DNA of 64,000 nt from Rubellimicrobium thermophilum DSM 16684 (GCF_000442315.1 NZ_KE557318.1:113641-177640); one strand, 5' to 3'. Numbered from the stretch's first letter, positions 17,288 through 27,807 are shown. Notes: a model not told the origin generated them from the letters alone. Numbers and translations are program-made.

Positions 17288-19893
17288 TCATTCCGCGGCC
17301 TCCAGACGCCGGGCCAGCAGCGCCGCCAGTTCCGGGCGGCAGCCGCCGCAGGCGGTGCCGGCCTGAAGCGCGGCGCCGATCGCCTCGACGCTGTCGAGCC
17401 CCTGCTCGGCGATAGCCCGCAGGATGGTGTTGCGCCCCACCTTCAGGCAGGCGCAGAGCGTCGGGCCGGGGTCGGCCATGCCCTGTGCCGGTCTGCCGGC
17501 CAGGATCTCGGCCCCTGCCCCGCCCAGCAGAGCCACGACATGGTCGCGTGAGAGTTCCACCGGTTCGGGGGAGACGAACAGCGCGGCCACGCAGCGGCCG
17601 GCTTCGGTGAAGGCCAGGCGCAGGCCGCCGCGGCTGCGGTCCTCGACCCTGAGGCAGGGGGCATCGGCCAGGCCGAAGAGAGCCCGCGCCCAGGCCTCCC
17701 AGTCGGCGGGGGGCTCCATGCCCGCCAGTTCGCAGCGCCAGCCGGTCTCGGTGCGCGCCCGCGCCCAGTAGGTGGCCTCGGGCCGTATCGCTGCGTGCGC
17801 GACGGCAAAGCCATACCAGGCCGGCGCGAGCGGCGCGATGGCGACGGCGGCGGCCTTGCTTTCGGGCTGGCCCGAGATCGGATCGGTCGCTGCGGCGACC
17901 AGGGCGTCGATCCGCCCCGTCGGGGCGGTGTCGGCCGTCCAGTGGATCGGGGCGAAGACCTGCCCGCGCGGCATCCGCTCGGTCACCGCCACGCGCAGGA
18001 TCGCCTGCCCCTGCGGGCTCGTCACGCGGGCGAGCGTGGCGGGTTCGAGGCCCAGATCGGCGGCATCGGCTGGGTGGATCTCGATGAAGGGTTCGGCGAT
18101 GTGGCGGTTCAGCGCCGGCGCGCGGGCGCTGCGCGTCATCGTGTGCCACTGGTCGCGGATGCGGCCCGTGTTCAGGCGGAACGGATGGCACGGCCCTGTC
18201 GCGGCGACCGGCGGGCGCGGGGTCACGGGCACCATGCGCGCGCGGCCGTCCGGGGTGAAGAAGCGGCCGTCGCCGAAGAAGCGCTCGCGCTGCCCGCCGG
18301 GGCCACCGGGGCCGACGGGCCAGCGGGTGGGGGCAGACGGTCGTAGTCGCACCCTGCGAGGCCCGAGATGTCGAAATCGAGCCCCATCCGCCCGGCGATG
18401 CCCGACAGCGCAGCATGTTCGGCAAAGACTTCGGCCGGGCTCGCCCAGCCGAAGGCCGCGCCCCAGCCCATCCGCGCTGCCACGTCGGCCAGGATGCGCC
18501 AGTCGTCGCGCACTCCCGCCGGCGCGGGCAGGAAGGCGCGCTGGCGGCTGATGGTGCGGTCGGAATTGGTGACGGTACCGGATTTCTCGCCCCAGGCGGT
18601 GGCGGGCAGCACGACATCAGCCAGCCGCGTCGTGTCTGTCTCGGTCACGTCGTTGACGACGACGAAATCGCAGGCGCGGATCGCGGCGGCCACGGCATCG
18701 GCCTCGGGCATCGAGACGGCGGGGTTGGTATGGATGATCCACAGCGCCCGGATCCGCCCCTCGGCCGCGGCGCGGAACATCTCGACCGCCTTCAGCCCCG
18801 GCGCCTGCGGCATCCGCGGGCTGCCCCAGAAGGCCTGCACTGCGGCGCGATGGACAGGGTTCTCGATCTCCAGATGGCAGGCCAGGGTGTTGGCCATGCC
18901 CCCCACCTCGCGCCCGCCCATGGCATTGGGCTGGCCGGTGACCGAGAAGGGCCCCATGCCCGGCCGTCCGATACGGCCGCTGGCCAGGTGGCAGTTCAGG
19001 ATCGCGTTCACCTTGTCGGTGCCCGAGGCGGACTGGTTGATCCCCTGCGAGAACACCGTCACCACCCGCCCGGTCGTGCAGAACCAGTCGAGGAAGGTGG
19101 CCAGAGCGGCCGCGGGCAGGCCGGTCGCGCCGGGGTCAGAGGCGCGGGCGGCGGCCAGCGCGGCATCGAACCCCGTGACATGAGCGGCCACGAAGGCGCG
19201 GTCCACCGCGCCGCGATCGGCCAGCGCCACGAGCAGGGCATTGAACAGCGCCGCGTCCGAACCGGGGGCCAGCGGCAGATGCAGGTCGGCGATCTCGCAG
19301 GTGGCGGTGCGGCGGGGGTCGATCACCACCACCTTGGTGCCGCGCGCGGCCCGGGCGGCGGCCAGGCGCTGGTAAAGGACCGGATGGCACCAGGCGAGGT
19401 TCGATCCCGCCAGCACCACCAGATCGGCAAGCTCCAGATCCTCGTAGGTGCCGGGCACCGTGTCGGTGCCGAAGGCCCGGCGATGCCCCGCCACGGTCGA
19501 GGCCATGCACAGGCGCGAATTGGTATCGACATTCGCGCTGCCCATATAGCCCTTGATGAGCTTGTTGGCGACATAATAGTCCTCGGTCAGCATCTGGCCC
19601 GACAGGTAGAAGGCCACGCTGTCCGGCCCGTGCCGGTCGAGCGCCGCGGCGAAGCGCTCGGCCACGAGATCGAGCGCCGCATCCCAGCCGGCCGGCCGGC
19701 CGCCGATCAGCGGCGACAGCAGCCGCCCCTCGAGCCCCAGCGTCTGCCCCAGCGCCGTGCCCTTGGAGCAGAGCCGCCCCCGGTTGGCGGGATGATCCGG
19801 GTCGCCCGCGATGCGCGCGCCGCCCGCGCCGTCGGGCATGGCCAGGAGGCCGCAGCCCACGCCGCAATAGGGGCAGGTGGTGCGGATGCTCAT
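17288..19893 (-). pseudogene. nasA: Assimilatory nitrate reductase catalytic subunit, single-base frameshift
   Basis: About 868 residues after repair. A [4Fe-4S] cluster is bound by C7, C10, C14 and C42 ('CPYCGVGCG', 'LCSKG'). The bis-MGD molybdopterin oxidoreductase domain follows ('DTNSRLCMAS', 'NLAWCHPVL', 'QGINQSASGTDKVNAI', 'GWTNPAVSMP'-like region), and the C-terminus is a BFD-like [2Fe-2S] domain with 'CACLKVGRNTILRAI' and 'CGGCRPELAAL'. It reduces nitrate to nitrite in the cytoplasm for NirBD. The frame breaks at the G5 run 18329-18333; one more base joins '..DYDRLPPTRWPVGPGG'. The start overlaps the nirD stop. A homopolymer error is the likely cause. Confidence 0.88.
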
Positions 19894-20225
19894 GCCGCCC
19901 GTCCCTCTGGCAAGAGTCGCGCCGCGTCGATCAGGATGCGCCCGCCCTCGATGCGCGCGGGATAGGTCTCGACCTTTCCGCCCTCTGCATCGCGCGCCCG
20001 CCCGTCGGCCAGCCCGATCACCAGCCCGTGCAGCGGGCAGGTCACGGCATCCCCATGCACGATCCCCTCGGAGAGAGGGCCGCCGCGGTGCGGACAGCGG
20101 TCGTCGAGCGCGAAAACGCGGTCATCGGCGGTGCGGAACACCGCCACACAGCCCTGTGCCGTGCGCAGAACGCGCGCCCCGCGGCGGGGGATGTCCTCGA
20201 GCGCTCCGATGTCAATCCAGGTCAT
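19890..20225 (-). CDS. nirD: Nitrite reductase small subunit NirD (Rieske-type)
   Basis: 111 residues. Rieske-like ligands are complete: C44-x-H46 in 'RCPHRGG' and C63-x2-H66 in 'CPLHG'. NirD is the small subunit of NADH-dependent siroheme nitrite reductase, and many members lack the cluster ligands, so their presence here is notable. The ATG overlaps the nirB stop and its TGA overlaps the nasA ATG. Confidence 0.93.
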   Translation of the reverse strand: MTWIDIGALEDIPRRGARVLRTAQGCVAVFRTADDRVFALDDRCPHRGGPLSEGIVHGDAVTCPLHGLVIGLADGRARDAEGGKVETYPARIEGGRILIDAARLLPEGRAA

Positions 20226-22664
20226 TCTGCCGCCTCAGCCGCAAGATGTGCGAGGGGGGTGAAGGCGGCCCTTGCCTCGGGCGCGGTGCGTTCGGCCCAG
20301 GGGTCCTTCTGGAAGATCGCCTGCGCCCGATCGAACCGGGCGACCAGGGCGGCGCGGCTGTCGCGGTCCTCGACGACCTGCGCGCGCACCCAGTCGAGCC
20401 CCACCTTCGCCAGCCATTTGTAGGGCCGGTCGAGATAGTTGGCGCTTTCGCGGTAGAGCTGGACGAAGGCCACGACGATCTCGACCGCCTCGTCCTCGGT
20501 CGCGACCTTGGCCAGCCGCTCGGTGGCCTTCACATCCATGCCCGCGGCCCCACCGACGCCGATCTCGTAGCCCGACTCGACGCAGACGATGCCCACGTCC
20601 TTGCAGGTCGCCTCGGCGCAGTTGCGCGGACAGCCCGAGACGGCAAGCTTGACCTTGTGCGGGGTCCAGGCGCCCCAGAGCCGCCGTTCCAGCCGGATGC
20701 CGAGGCCGGTGCTGTCCTGCGTGCCGAAGCGGCAGAAGTCGCTGCCGACGCAGGTCTTCACCGTGCGCAGGGCCTTGCCGTAGGCATGACCGCTGACCAG
20801 CCCCGCGGCGTTCAGATCGGCCCAGATCCGTGGCAGATCCTCCTTGCGCACGCCCAGAAGGTCGATCCGCTGCCCGCCCGTCACCTTGACCGCCGGCACT
20901 TGGTATTTCTCGGCTGCATCGGCGATGGCGCGCAGCTCCTGCGGGGTGGTCATCCCGCCCCACATCCGCGGGACAACCGAATAGGTGCCGTCCTTCTGGA
21001 TGTTGGCATGGTTGCGTTCGTTGACGAAGCGGCTCTGCGGATCGTCGCGGTAGGTCTCGGGCCATTCGGCCAGCAGGTAGAAGTTCAGCGCCGGGCGGCA
21101 GGTGGCGCAGCCGCAGGAGGTCTTCCAGCCCAGTTCCTGCATCACCGCCGGCATCGACTTCAGCCCGCGCGCCCGGATCAGGCGCCGGACATCCTCGTGC
21201 GCCAGCTCGGTGCAGCCGCAGACCGGGCGGCTGGCGGGTTTCCGGAATGCATCCCCCAGGCTGTGCGCCAGAAGCTGCTCGACCAGCCCCGTGCAGCTCC
21301 CGCAGGAGGTGCTGGCCTTTGTCCGCGCCCGCACCGTGCCAAGGTCCGTGGCGCCGCCCGCGATGGCGGCGAGGATCGTGCCCTTGCAGACGCCGTTGCA
21401 GCCGCAGATCTCCGACTCAGGCGGCAAGGCTGCAACGGCTGCCAGAGGGTCCGCCGCGGTCCCCCCCTCGATAGGCGGGGCCAAAGATCAGCGTCCCGCG
21501 CATCGGCGCGATGTCGGTGCCGTCCTTGATCAGGCCGAAGAACCAGGCCCCGTCGGCGGTATCGCCATACATCACTGCGCCGATCAGCCGGTTGCCCTCG
21601 ATCACCAGGCGCTTGTAGACCCCGCGCCCCGGATCGCGGAACACGATGTCCTCGCGTCCCGGACCGTCGGCGAAATCGCCCGCGCTGAACAGATCGACGC
21701 CCGTCACCTTCAGCTTGGTCGCCGTCTGCACAGGGCGGAAGGCGGCCTCCTGTCCCATCAGCGTCGCGGCCAGCACTCTGGCCTGATCGTAGAGCGGGGC
21801 CACCAGCCCGAAGAGCTGACCGTCATGTTCTACGCATTCCCCCAGCGCAAAGATCGCGGGGTCGGAGGTACGCATCCGGTCGTCCACAGTGATGCCGCGC
21901 CCGACCTCCAGATGCGCGTCCACGGCCAGACGCACTTCGGGCCGGATGCCGACGGCCATGCAGACGATGTCGGCGGGATAGACCGTGCCGTCCTCGAGCA
22001 GCACGGCGTCCACCCGATCCTTGCCCAGGATCGCCTTGGTCGCGCCCTTGCAATGGATGCGGAGACCGCGGCGTTCCAGATCCTTCTGCAACAGGTAGCC
22101 CGCCGCCGGATCAAGCTGGCGTTCCATCAGATGGCCCATCAGATGGATCACCGTGACCTCTGCCCCGCGCGCGGCCATGCCCGCCGCGGCTTCGAGCCCC
22201 AGCAGACCGCCGCCGATCACCACGGCCTTCGCACCCGGGCGGCTGGCCGCGATCATCGCGTTGGTATCCTCGAGGTCGCGGTAGGTGACGACGCCGGGCA
22301 GATCCTTTCCCGGCACCGGGATGACGAAGGGCGCCGAGCCGGTGGCGATCACCAGCGTGTCATAGGGCGTCTCGCCCCGCTTCGACACCACGACCTTCCG
22401 GTCGCGGTCGATCCGCGTCACCGCCTCGCCGAAGCGGCAGGCCACGCCATGCGCGGCATACCAGGCATCGTCATGAGTGACGATCTGGTCATAGGTCTTT
22501 TCGCCCGACAGCACCGGCGACAGCATCAGCCGGTTGTAGTTGCCGCGCGGTTCGGCGTTGAACAGGGTGACATGCCCGTCGAACCCGGCCTCGAACAGAT
22601 GTTCGAGCATCCGGCCCGAGGCCATGCCTGCACCGATGACGACAAGTCTGCGTGTCATGGGCAT
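20222..22664 (-). pseudogene. nirB: NADH-dependent nitrite reductase large subunit NirB, single-base frameshift
   Basis: About 813 residues after repair. The N-terminal FAD/NAD module has 'RRLVVIGAGMASGRM', 'VVIGGGLLGLEAA' and 'IFALGECVEH'. BFD-type [2Fe-2S] motifs follow ('ICGCNGVCKGTI', 'STSCGSCTGLV'), then the siroheme/[4Fe-4S] domain with 'TCVGSDFCRFG' and 'SGCPRNCAEATCKDVG'. It reduces nitrite to ammonium. The C7 run 21461-21467 carries one base too many; with six, the frame runs '..GPAYRGGTAADPLAA'. ATG 22664 abuts the ABC ATPase stop; ATG 22658 (MTRRL) is equally possible. Confidence 0.88.
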
Positions 22665-23458
22665 CACTCCGCCGCAGCCACCAGACGGTGGCGTTCGTGA
22701 AGAAAACGCAGCACCGCCTGCCGGGCGCGCAGACAGGCCGGGTCGCCCGCCGCCACGATGCGGTCGCGCGGGCGGGGCAGCGGCACCGTGAGCACCTCGC
22801 CGATGGTCGCGGCGGGTCCGTTCGTCATCATCACGATGCGGTCGGCCAGAAGCACCGCCTCGTCCACGTCATGGGTGATCATGATCATCGTGTTCCTCAG
22901 CCGCGCATGGATCTCCATCACCGCGTCCTGAAGATGCGCGCGCGTCAGCGCGTCGAGCGCCCCGAAGGGTTCGTCGAGCAGCAGCACCTTGGGTTCCATG
23001 GCGAGCGCCCGGGCGATGCCCACCCGCTGGCGCATACCGCCCGAGATCTCGCCCGGCCGCTTGTCGGCGGCATGGCGCATCTGCACCAGATCGAGGTTGT
23101 GGAGTGTCCATTCGTGCCGCTCGGCGCGGCTCTTGCGACCGCGGAAGACCTTGTCCACCGCCAGCCGGACATTGCCGTAGACGGTGAGCCAGGGCAGCAG
23201 GCTGTGGTTCTGGAACACCACCGCCCGGTCGGGGCCGGGGGCGTTCACCTCGCGGCCCTCCAGCACGATGCCGCCCTTCGTCGCCTCGGTCAGCCCGGCG
23301 ATCAGGTTCAAGAGCGTGGACTTGCCGCAGCCCGAATGGCCGATGATCGAGACGAACTCGCCCCTGTCGATGGTCAGATCGACATCGCGCAGCACCTCGG
23401 TCCGGCGGCTGCCCGATTCGAAGGTCTTTCCGACCCGGGAAATCCTCAGATATCCCAT
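22664..23458 (-). CDS. nrtD: Nitrate/nitrite ABC transporter ATP-binding protein (NrtD/NasD type)
   Basis: 264 residues: Walker A GHSGCGKST near residue 40, Q-loop 'VVFQNHSLLPWLTVYGNV' typical of nitrate/taurine/sulfonate importers, signature ISGGMRQRVGIARAL, Walker B 'VLLLDEPFGALD' and H-loop 'ITHDVDEAV'. It powers import through NrtB. Starts three bases after nrtB and ends overlapping the nirB start. Single-domain form without the NrtC binding-protein fusion. Confidence 0.92.
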   Translation of the reverse strand: MGYLRISRVGKTFESGSRRTEVLRDVDLTIDRGEFVSIIGHSGCGKSTLLNLIAGLTEATKGGIVLEGREVNAPGPDRAVVFQNHSLLPWLTVYGNVRLAVDKVFRGRKSRAERHEWTLHNLDLVQMRHAADKRPGEISGGMRQRVGIARALAMEPKVLLLDEPFGALDALTRAHLQDAVMEIHARLRNTMIMITHDVDEAVLLADRIVMMTNGPAATIGEVLTVPLPRPRDRIVAAGDPACLRARQAVLRFLHERHRLVAAAE

Positions 23459-23461
23459 GGC

Positions 23462-24361
23462 TCAGGCCCCTCCGGTGCCGCGTGTGACAAGACGCCCGGC
23501 AAGGCCCACCAGCCGGTCGAGCATGAGGCCGACCAGCCCGATATAGACGAGCGCCACGATGATGTCGGTCAGCCGGCTGCTGTTCCAGGCATCCCAGATG
23601 AAGAAGCCGATGCCCACACCGCCGGTCAGCATCTCGGCCGCGACGATCGCAAGCCATGACAGGCCGATGCCGATGCGCAGGCCCGAGAAGATGTAGGGCG
23701 CGGCGGCAGGCACCATGATGCGGAAGAAGAATTCGACCTGACCGAGCCGCAGCACCCGGGCGACGTTGCGGTAGTCGGCGGGGATGTTGCGCACCCCGGC
23801 GGCGGTGTTGATCAGGATCGGCCAGATCGCGGTGATGAAGATCACGAAGATTGCGGCGGGGCGGTTGTCCATGAAGGCGGCCAGGCTGATCGGCAGCCAG
23901 GCGAGCGGCGGGACCGTGCGCAGCACCTGGAAGAACGGATCCAGCCCGCGCATCATCCAGACCGATTGCCCGATCACCGCGCCGATGAGCACCCCGGCCA
24001 TCGCGGCGAGGCCGAAGCCATAGGCCACCCGTTCGAGCGAGGTCAGCACCCGCCAGCCGAGGCCGACATCCTGCGTGCCGTAGACATAGAAGGGATGCAG
24101 GATCAGCTCGGCGGAGTCTCTCCAGACGGCCGAGGGCGGAGGCAGGGTGGCGCCGGGGCCGCTGGTCGCCAGTTCCCAGGCGGCGAGGGCCAGCAGGCCG
24201 ACCACGACGGGCGGAAGCAGGCGGGCCGCAAGTCCTGCCCCCCGCCGCCCGGGCGACAGCCGCGCCGGAGGGCGGACGCGCAGCCGCGTCACGGATGCGG
24301 GCCGGGCCGGGGTCGCCTGCTCTGCCGCCTGCGGGATCGGTCGTGCGAGGGTGCTCTGCAT
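23462..24361 (-). CDS. nrtB: Nitrate ABC transporter permease (NrtB)
   Basis: 299 residues from ATG 24361, which has GAGGAGG seven bases upstream; an in-frame ATG at 24394 lies inside nrtA and is rejected. An Ala/Pro/Arg-rich cytoplasmic N-terminus of about 55 residues precedes six membrane helices and the permease loop 'IPADYRNVARVLRLGQVEFF'. Ending 'GIGFFIWDAWNSSRLTDIIVALVYIGLVGLMLD' (residues about 250-282) is characteristic of NrtB. Co-transcribed with nrtA. Confidence 0.92.
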   Translation of the reverse strand: MQSTLARPIPQAAEQATPARPASVTRLRVRPPARLSPGRRGAGLAARLLPPVVVGLLALAAWELATSGPGATLPPPSAVWRDSAELILHPFYVYGTQDVGLGWRVLTSLERVAYGFGLAAMAGVLIGAVIGQSVWMMRGLDPFFQVLRTVPPLAWLPISLAAFMDNRPAAIFVIFITAIWPILINTAAGVRNIPADYRNVARVLRLGQVEFFFRIMVPAAAPYIFSGLRIGIGLSWLAIVAAEMLTGGVGIGFFIWDAWNSSRLTDIIVALVYIGLVGLMLDRLVGLAGRLVTRGTGGA

Positions 24362-24371
24362 CGGGGCCTCC

Positions 24372-25661
24372 TCAGGACAGGGCGGTGATGGCAAGGCTGG
24401 CCAGATAGGCCCCCGGATCGGCGGGATCGAAGACCTTGCCGTCGAAGAAGGTCTCCACCCCCCGGCTGGGGCCGAAGTCCCGGGTGTCGATCCCCAGCTC
24501 GCTGGCAGCCTCGAGCCACAGATCGGCCCGGTTCGTGCGGTTCACCACCGCGCGCATGTCGAGATCGGCGGGCAGATAGCCCCAGCGGATGTTCTCGGTC
24601 ACGAACCACAGGTCGAGGCTGGGCCAGGGATAGGAGATGCGCCCGTTCTCGCCCCAGAACTTCATCTCGAGGCCGGTCGCCGTCTCGACCCGGCCGTTGC
24701 CGTAGTTCACATCGCCCCGCAGCCGGCCGATGATGTCGGCGGGGGGCACGTTGAACCACTGCCGTCGCCCGACGATCCCGGCCAGCTCCTCCTTGTTGGC
24801 CATGTCCTCGCACCACATCTGCGCCTCCATCACCGCCATCAGGATGGCGCGGGTGGCGTTGGGATGGGCATCGACCCAGTCGGCGCGCATCCCCAGAACC
24901 TTCTCGGGGTGGTGGCGCCAGATCTCCCCCGTCGTCGCGGCGGTGAAGCCGATGCCCTGATTGACGAGCTGTTCGTTCCATGGCTCGCCCACGCAGAAGC
25001 AGTCCATGGTGCCGACGCGCATGTTGGCCACCATCTGTGGCGACGGCACGACGATCAGGTTGACATCGGTCATCGGGTTGATGCCGCCCGCAGCCAGCCA
25101 GTAGCGCAACCACAGATCGTGGGTGCCGCCGGGGAAGGTCATCGCCGCGGTCACCTCGCCCCCTGCGGCGCGCCGGGCGGCGAAGACCTCGCGCAGGGGG
25201 CTGCTGTCCAGCCCCACGCCCGTGTCCGCATAGGCCTGCGCGACCGAAATGCCTTGGCAATCCGCGTTCAGGCTCAGGAGGTTGTACATCGGCGTCGGCT
25301 GGTTGTTCTGCATCACCGTGCCGAGCGTGTAGAGGGCGATCTTGGGCCGCAGGATATGGGCACCGTCGATCCCGCCGCCGGCCGATCCCAGGGCCATGTT
25401 GTCGCGCGTGGCTCCCCAGCTCGCCTGCTTGACGATCTGCATCTCGGTCATGCCGTGGCGGGCGAAGAACCCCTTCTCCTGCGCGATGATCAGGGGGGCA
25501 GCATCGGTCAGGGCGATGTAGCCCAAGGTGGCGCCGGTCACTTCGGGGCCGGGCGCGGCGGCGAAGGCCCCTCCGGGCAGCAGCGCGCGGGCGGCCGCGA
25601 CCGTGGCGGCCGCGCCGGAGCTGGCCCTGAGGAAGGAACGGCGGGAGATGGCTTCGGTCAT
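24372..25661 (-). CDS. nrtA: Nitrate ABC transporter substrate-binding protein (NrtA), Tat signal
   Basis: 429 residues from ATG 25661. The N-terminus carries a twin-arginine signal (SRRSFLRASSG) and an Ala-rich hydrophobic segment ending near AFA-AAP. The binding domain shows 'GYIALTDAAPLIIAQEKGFFARHG', 'QASWGATRDNMALG' and 'DCFCVGEPWNEQLVNQGIGF', as in NrtA/NasF. It captures nitrate/nitrite outside the membrane for NrtBD. First gene downstream of the regulatory leader at 25662-25915. NasS, upstream, is a shorter cytoplasmic paralogue. Confidence 0.93.
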   Translation of the reverse strand: MTEAISRRSFLRASSGAAATVAAARALLPGGAFAAAPGPEVTGATLGYIALTDAAPLIIAQEKGFFARHGMTEMQIVKQASWGATRDNMALGSAGGGIDGAHILRPKIALYTLGTVMQNNQPTPMYNLLSLNADCQGISVAQAYADTGVGLDSSPLREVFAARRAAGGEVTAAMTFPGGTHDLWLRYWLAAGGINPMTDVNLIVVPSPQMVANMRVGTMDCFCVGEPWNEQLVNQGIGFTAATTGEIWRHHPEKVLGMRADWVDAHPNATRAILMAVMEAQMWCEDMANKEELAGIVGRRQWFNVPPADIIGRLRGDVNYGNGRVETATGLEMKFWGENGRISYPWPSLDLWFVTENIRWGYLPADLDMRAVVNRTNRADLWLEAASELGIDTRDFGPSRGVETFFDGKVFDPADPGAYLASLAITALS

Positions 25662-25915
25662 GTCGCACTCCAGATGGCATCCGGCCGCACGGGCGGCACG
25701 GATCGGGTCGGTGCAGCGGCGACTGCACACAGGCTATCGGTTCGGGGGATCGCGACGGTGCGAACATCGCTGCGAGGGGCGGTCATGGCCCATCGCCGCA
25801 GGGGCCGACATCGTTGCCGGCCCCTTTACCCTGCGGCTTTCTGTGACACGGGGCAACGGATTGCTGCATGCGCAAAGGGTATGACCCGTGCCCTTGCGGC
25901 CGGGCGCTGAAAAGT
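25662..25915 (-). promoter_or_regulatory. nas leader between nasS and nrtA
   Basis: 254 bases without a gene, transcribed leftward. It holds the hexaloop hairpin at 25801-25824. A second possible pairing, GGCCC (25787-25791) with GGGCC (25802-25806), shares bases with that hairpin's arm, so the two cannot form together. That is the logic of ANTAR antitermination, although no U tract follows and the terminator is not proven. An upstream P1 hairpin is not clearly resolved. Confidence 0.5.
25801..25824 (-). promoter_or_regulatory. Putative NasT (ANTAR) RNA hairpin with AACGAU hexaloop
   Basis: In the leftward RNA, GGGGCCGGC pairs with GUCGGCCCC over 9 bp (one G-U) and closes a six-base loop AACGAU. 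ANTAR antiterminators recognise hairpins whose hexaloop has A at position 1 and G at position 4; both are present. The gene for the ANTAR protein NasT is two genes upstream. Confidence 0.65.
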
Positions 25916-27084
25916 TCAGCAGTCCGGACGGGCCGGATCAAAGATTGCGCGGTCGAAGAACGCATCGCGCGGCAGGATCATCGTCCCGCGCTCTGACGCC
26001 ACGGCGGTCGGATGCTCGAGCGCCCCTTCGATTCGCGACGAGGCGCCGGGCAGATCGGCACCGATGCCGCGCAGATTGGCGCGGTAGAGATCGGTCCGGC
26101 AGATCGCCATTGCCGCCGCCACCGCCGCCCGGATATCGAGGCCATGGACCCGCGCCATCTGACGCGCGAACCAGGCCGCCTGCGATCGCCAGGGAAAGGG
26201 TGCGGCTCCCGCGTGGAAACGGATCATGTCCTCCACCCGGCGCTCTTCGCCGCGGGCCGAGATCACCATCTGTCCGCTCAGCGCCCGGTCCAGCAGTTCG
26301 GGCGGGGCGTTCACATGCTCGGCCCGTGCGAGCAGGTCGGCAACGACGGCGCGGTTGGCCGGCATGTCCAGCCAGCGACCGGCCTGCCAGACCGCGCGCA
26401 TCAGCCGTGCCGTCGCCTCGGGTTGCGCCTCGACCCAGTCGTGGCGTGCGGCCAGTGCCTTTTCGGGGGCCGTCGCCCAGATCGCGGCGCCGGGGAGCAG
26501 AAGTGCACCGGCCCCCGCTCGACCGCGACCGACCCCCAGGGCTCTCCCACGCAGAAGGCATCGATCTCGCCCGCAGCCAGCGCCTCGGCCATGCGCGGGG
26601 GCGGGATCGTGTGCAGGCTGAAGGCCGGGCCGCCCCCAGCCAGCCAGTGCCGGACCAGCGCGGCATGGGTCGAATGGGGAAAAGGCACACCGATGCGCAG
26701 CTCGCCTGCGACCACCTCGGCCAGAGTATCGCGGGCCGCCCGCGCATCGACGAAGTCGAAGCCGAAGCCCCGCGCCCGCAGCCGCGACTCGATCGCCGTC
26801 GAGACGCCCAGCACGTCGCCATTGGCCGACAGGACTTGAAGGATGTCGAGCCGCGGCACCGGTCCGACGAGTCCCAGCGCGATGGCCACCGGAACCGGGG
26901 CCAGCATCTGCGCCGCCTCGACCTGTCCCCAGAGGAGCATGTCGCGCAGGCTCGACCAGGACGGCGCCGGGCAGAGCGTGAGCGCCAGGCCCTCGGCCTC
27001 GGCAAAGCCCATCTCGCGCGCCACGATCAGCGGCGCCGCATCGAGCAGCGGCACGAAGCCGAGGCGCAGGGGCAGCGCGCTCAT
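25916..27084 (-). pseudogene. nasS: Nitrate/nitrite sensor NasS, single-base frameshift
   Basis: About 389 residues after repair. An NrtA-like binding protein without a signal peptide: 'LRLGFVPLLDAAPLIVAREMGFAEAEG', 'DAFCVGEPWGSVAVERGPVHF', then 'IWATAPEKALAARHDWVEAQP' and 'MIRFHAGAAPFPWRSQAAWF'. In this family NasS sequesters NasT until nitrate or nitrite binds. The halves are in different frames and join if one base is added at about 26499-26501 (F-L-L-P). This spot is not a long homopolymer, so genuine loss is somewhat more possible than elsewhere. The start overlaps the nasT stop. Confidence 0.82.
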
Positions 27085-27656
27085 GTCAGGAGTCCCGCGG
27101 CGGTGACCAGAGCCGCGGCGACCTCGGCCAGCTTCTTGCCCTGGTCCATGGCGCTGCGGCGCAACAGGGCATAGGCCTCGTCCTCGCCGATGCCGCGGGC
27201 CTTCATCAGGATGCCCTTGGCGCGGTCGATCAGCTTGCGTTCTTCCAACGCGCGGCGTGTCGCCTCGAGCTCGAGGCGCATCCGGCGGAACAGCTGGAAC
27301 CGGGCGATGGCGGCATCCATCACCGCCGCGACGCGCTCGGGCCGCAGCCCGTCGATCACATAGGCCGAAACCCCCGCCTCGATCGCCTGCCGTGTCAGAT
27401 CGGCATCGGTGCGATCAACGAACAGGGCCACCGGCCGGTCGAGCGGTCCGGAGGCCGTCGCCATCGCCTCGAGCGTATCGCGCGAGGGATCGGCCATGTC
27501 GATCAGCACGATGTCGGGAGCCAGCTCACGCACCCGGCGCGCCAGGCCTGCCGCCTCGGCGATGACCGTCACATGATGGCCGAGCGGGCGCAGGCTGTCG
27601 ATCAGCAGCCGTGCGCGCATTTCGTCCGGTTCGACAATGACGATTCGCAGGGTCAT
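27081..27656 (-). CDS. nasT: NasT, ANTAR-domain response-regulator-like antiterminator
   Basis: 191 residues. A receiver-like N-terminus ('LRIVIVEPDEMRARLLIDSL', 'DIVLIDMADPSRD') is followed by an ANTAR RNA-binding domain from about residue 125 ('ALEERKLIDRAKGILMKARGI', 'EDEAYALLRRSAMDQGKKLAEVA'). NasT binds paired hexaloop hairpins in nas leaders and prevents termination; NasS holds it back without nitrate. First gene of the nas unit, with the promoter presumably in 27657-27715. ATGA overlap with nasS. Confidence 0.93.
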   Translation of the reverse strand: MTLRIVIVEPDEMRARLLIDSLRPLGHHVTVIAEAAGLARRVRELAPDIVLIDMADPSRDTLEAMATASGPLDRPVALFVDRTDADLTRQAIEAGVSAYVIDGLRPERVAAVMDAAIARFQLFRRMRLELEATRRALEERKLIDRAKGILMKARGIGEDEAYALLRRSAMDQGKKLAEVAAALVTAAGLLT

Positions 27657-27715
27657 GGGGCCGGGCTAGGGGCCCTCCGTCCTGCCCGCAACCGACGCCC
27701 ACCCGAGGACGGCAA

Positions 27716-27796
27716 GCCGGGAGGCAGACGCCGGGGCGGTGATCAATGCCCGAGCAGTCTGCCGATTCTTCGGGCACGCATCGTCGGCCTCCCGGC
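27716..27796 (-). terminator. Nested inverted repeats downstream of the alcohol dehydrogenase gene
   Basis: A perfect 10-bp inverted repeat, GCCGGGAGGC (27716-27725) and GCCTCCCGGC (27787-27796), encloses a second one, TGCCCGA (27747-27753) and TCGGGCA (27770-27776). It begins 11 bases past the dehydrogenase stop and lies upstream of nasT, so it probably ends the leftward transcript and insulates nas. No U tract. Confidence 0.5.
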
Positions 27797-27807
27797 GCCC
27801 GGCAGGA

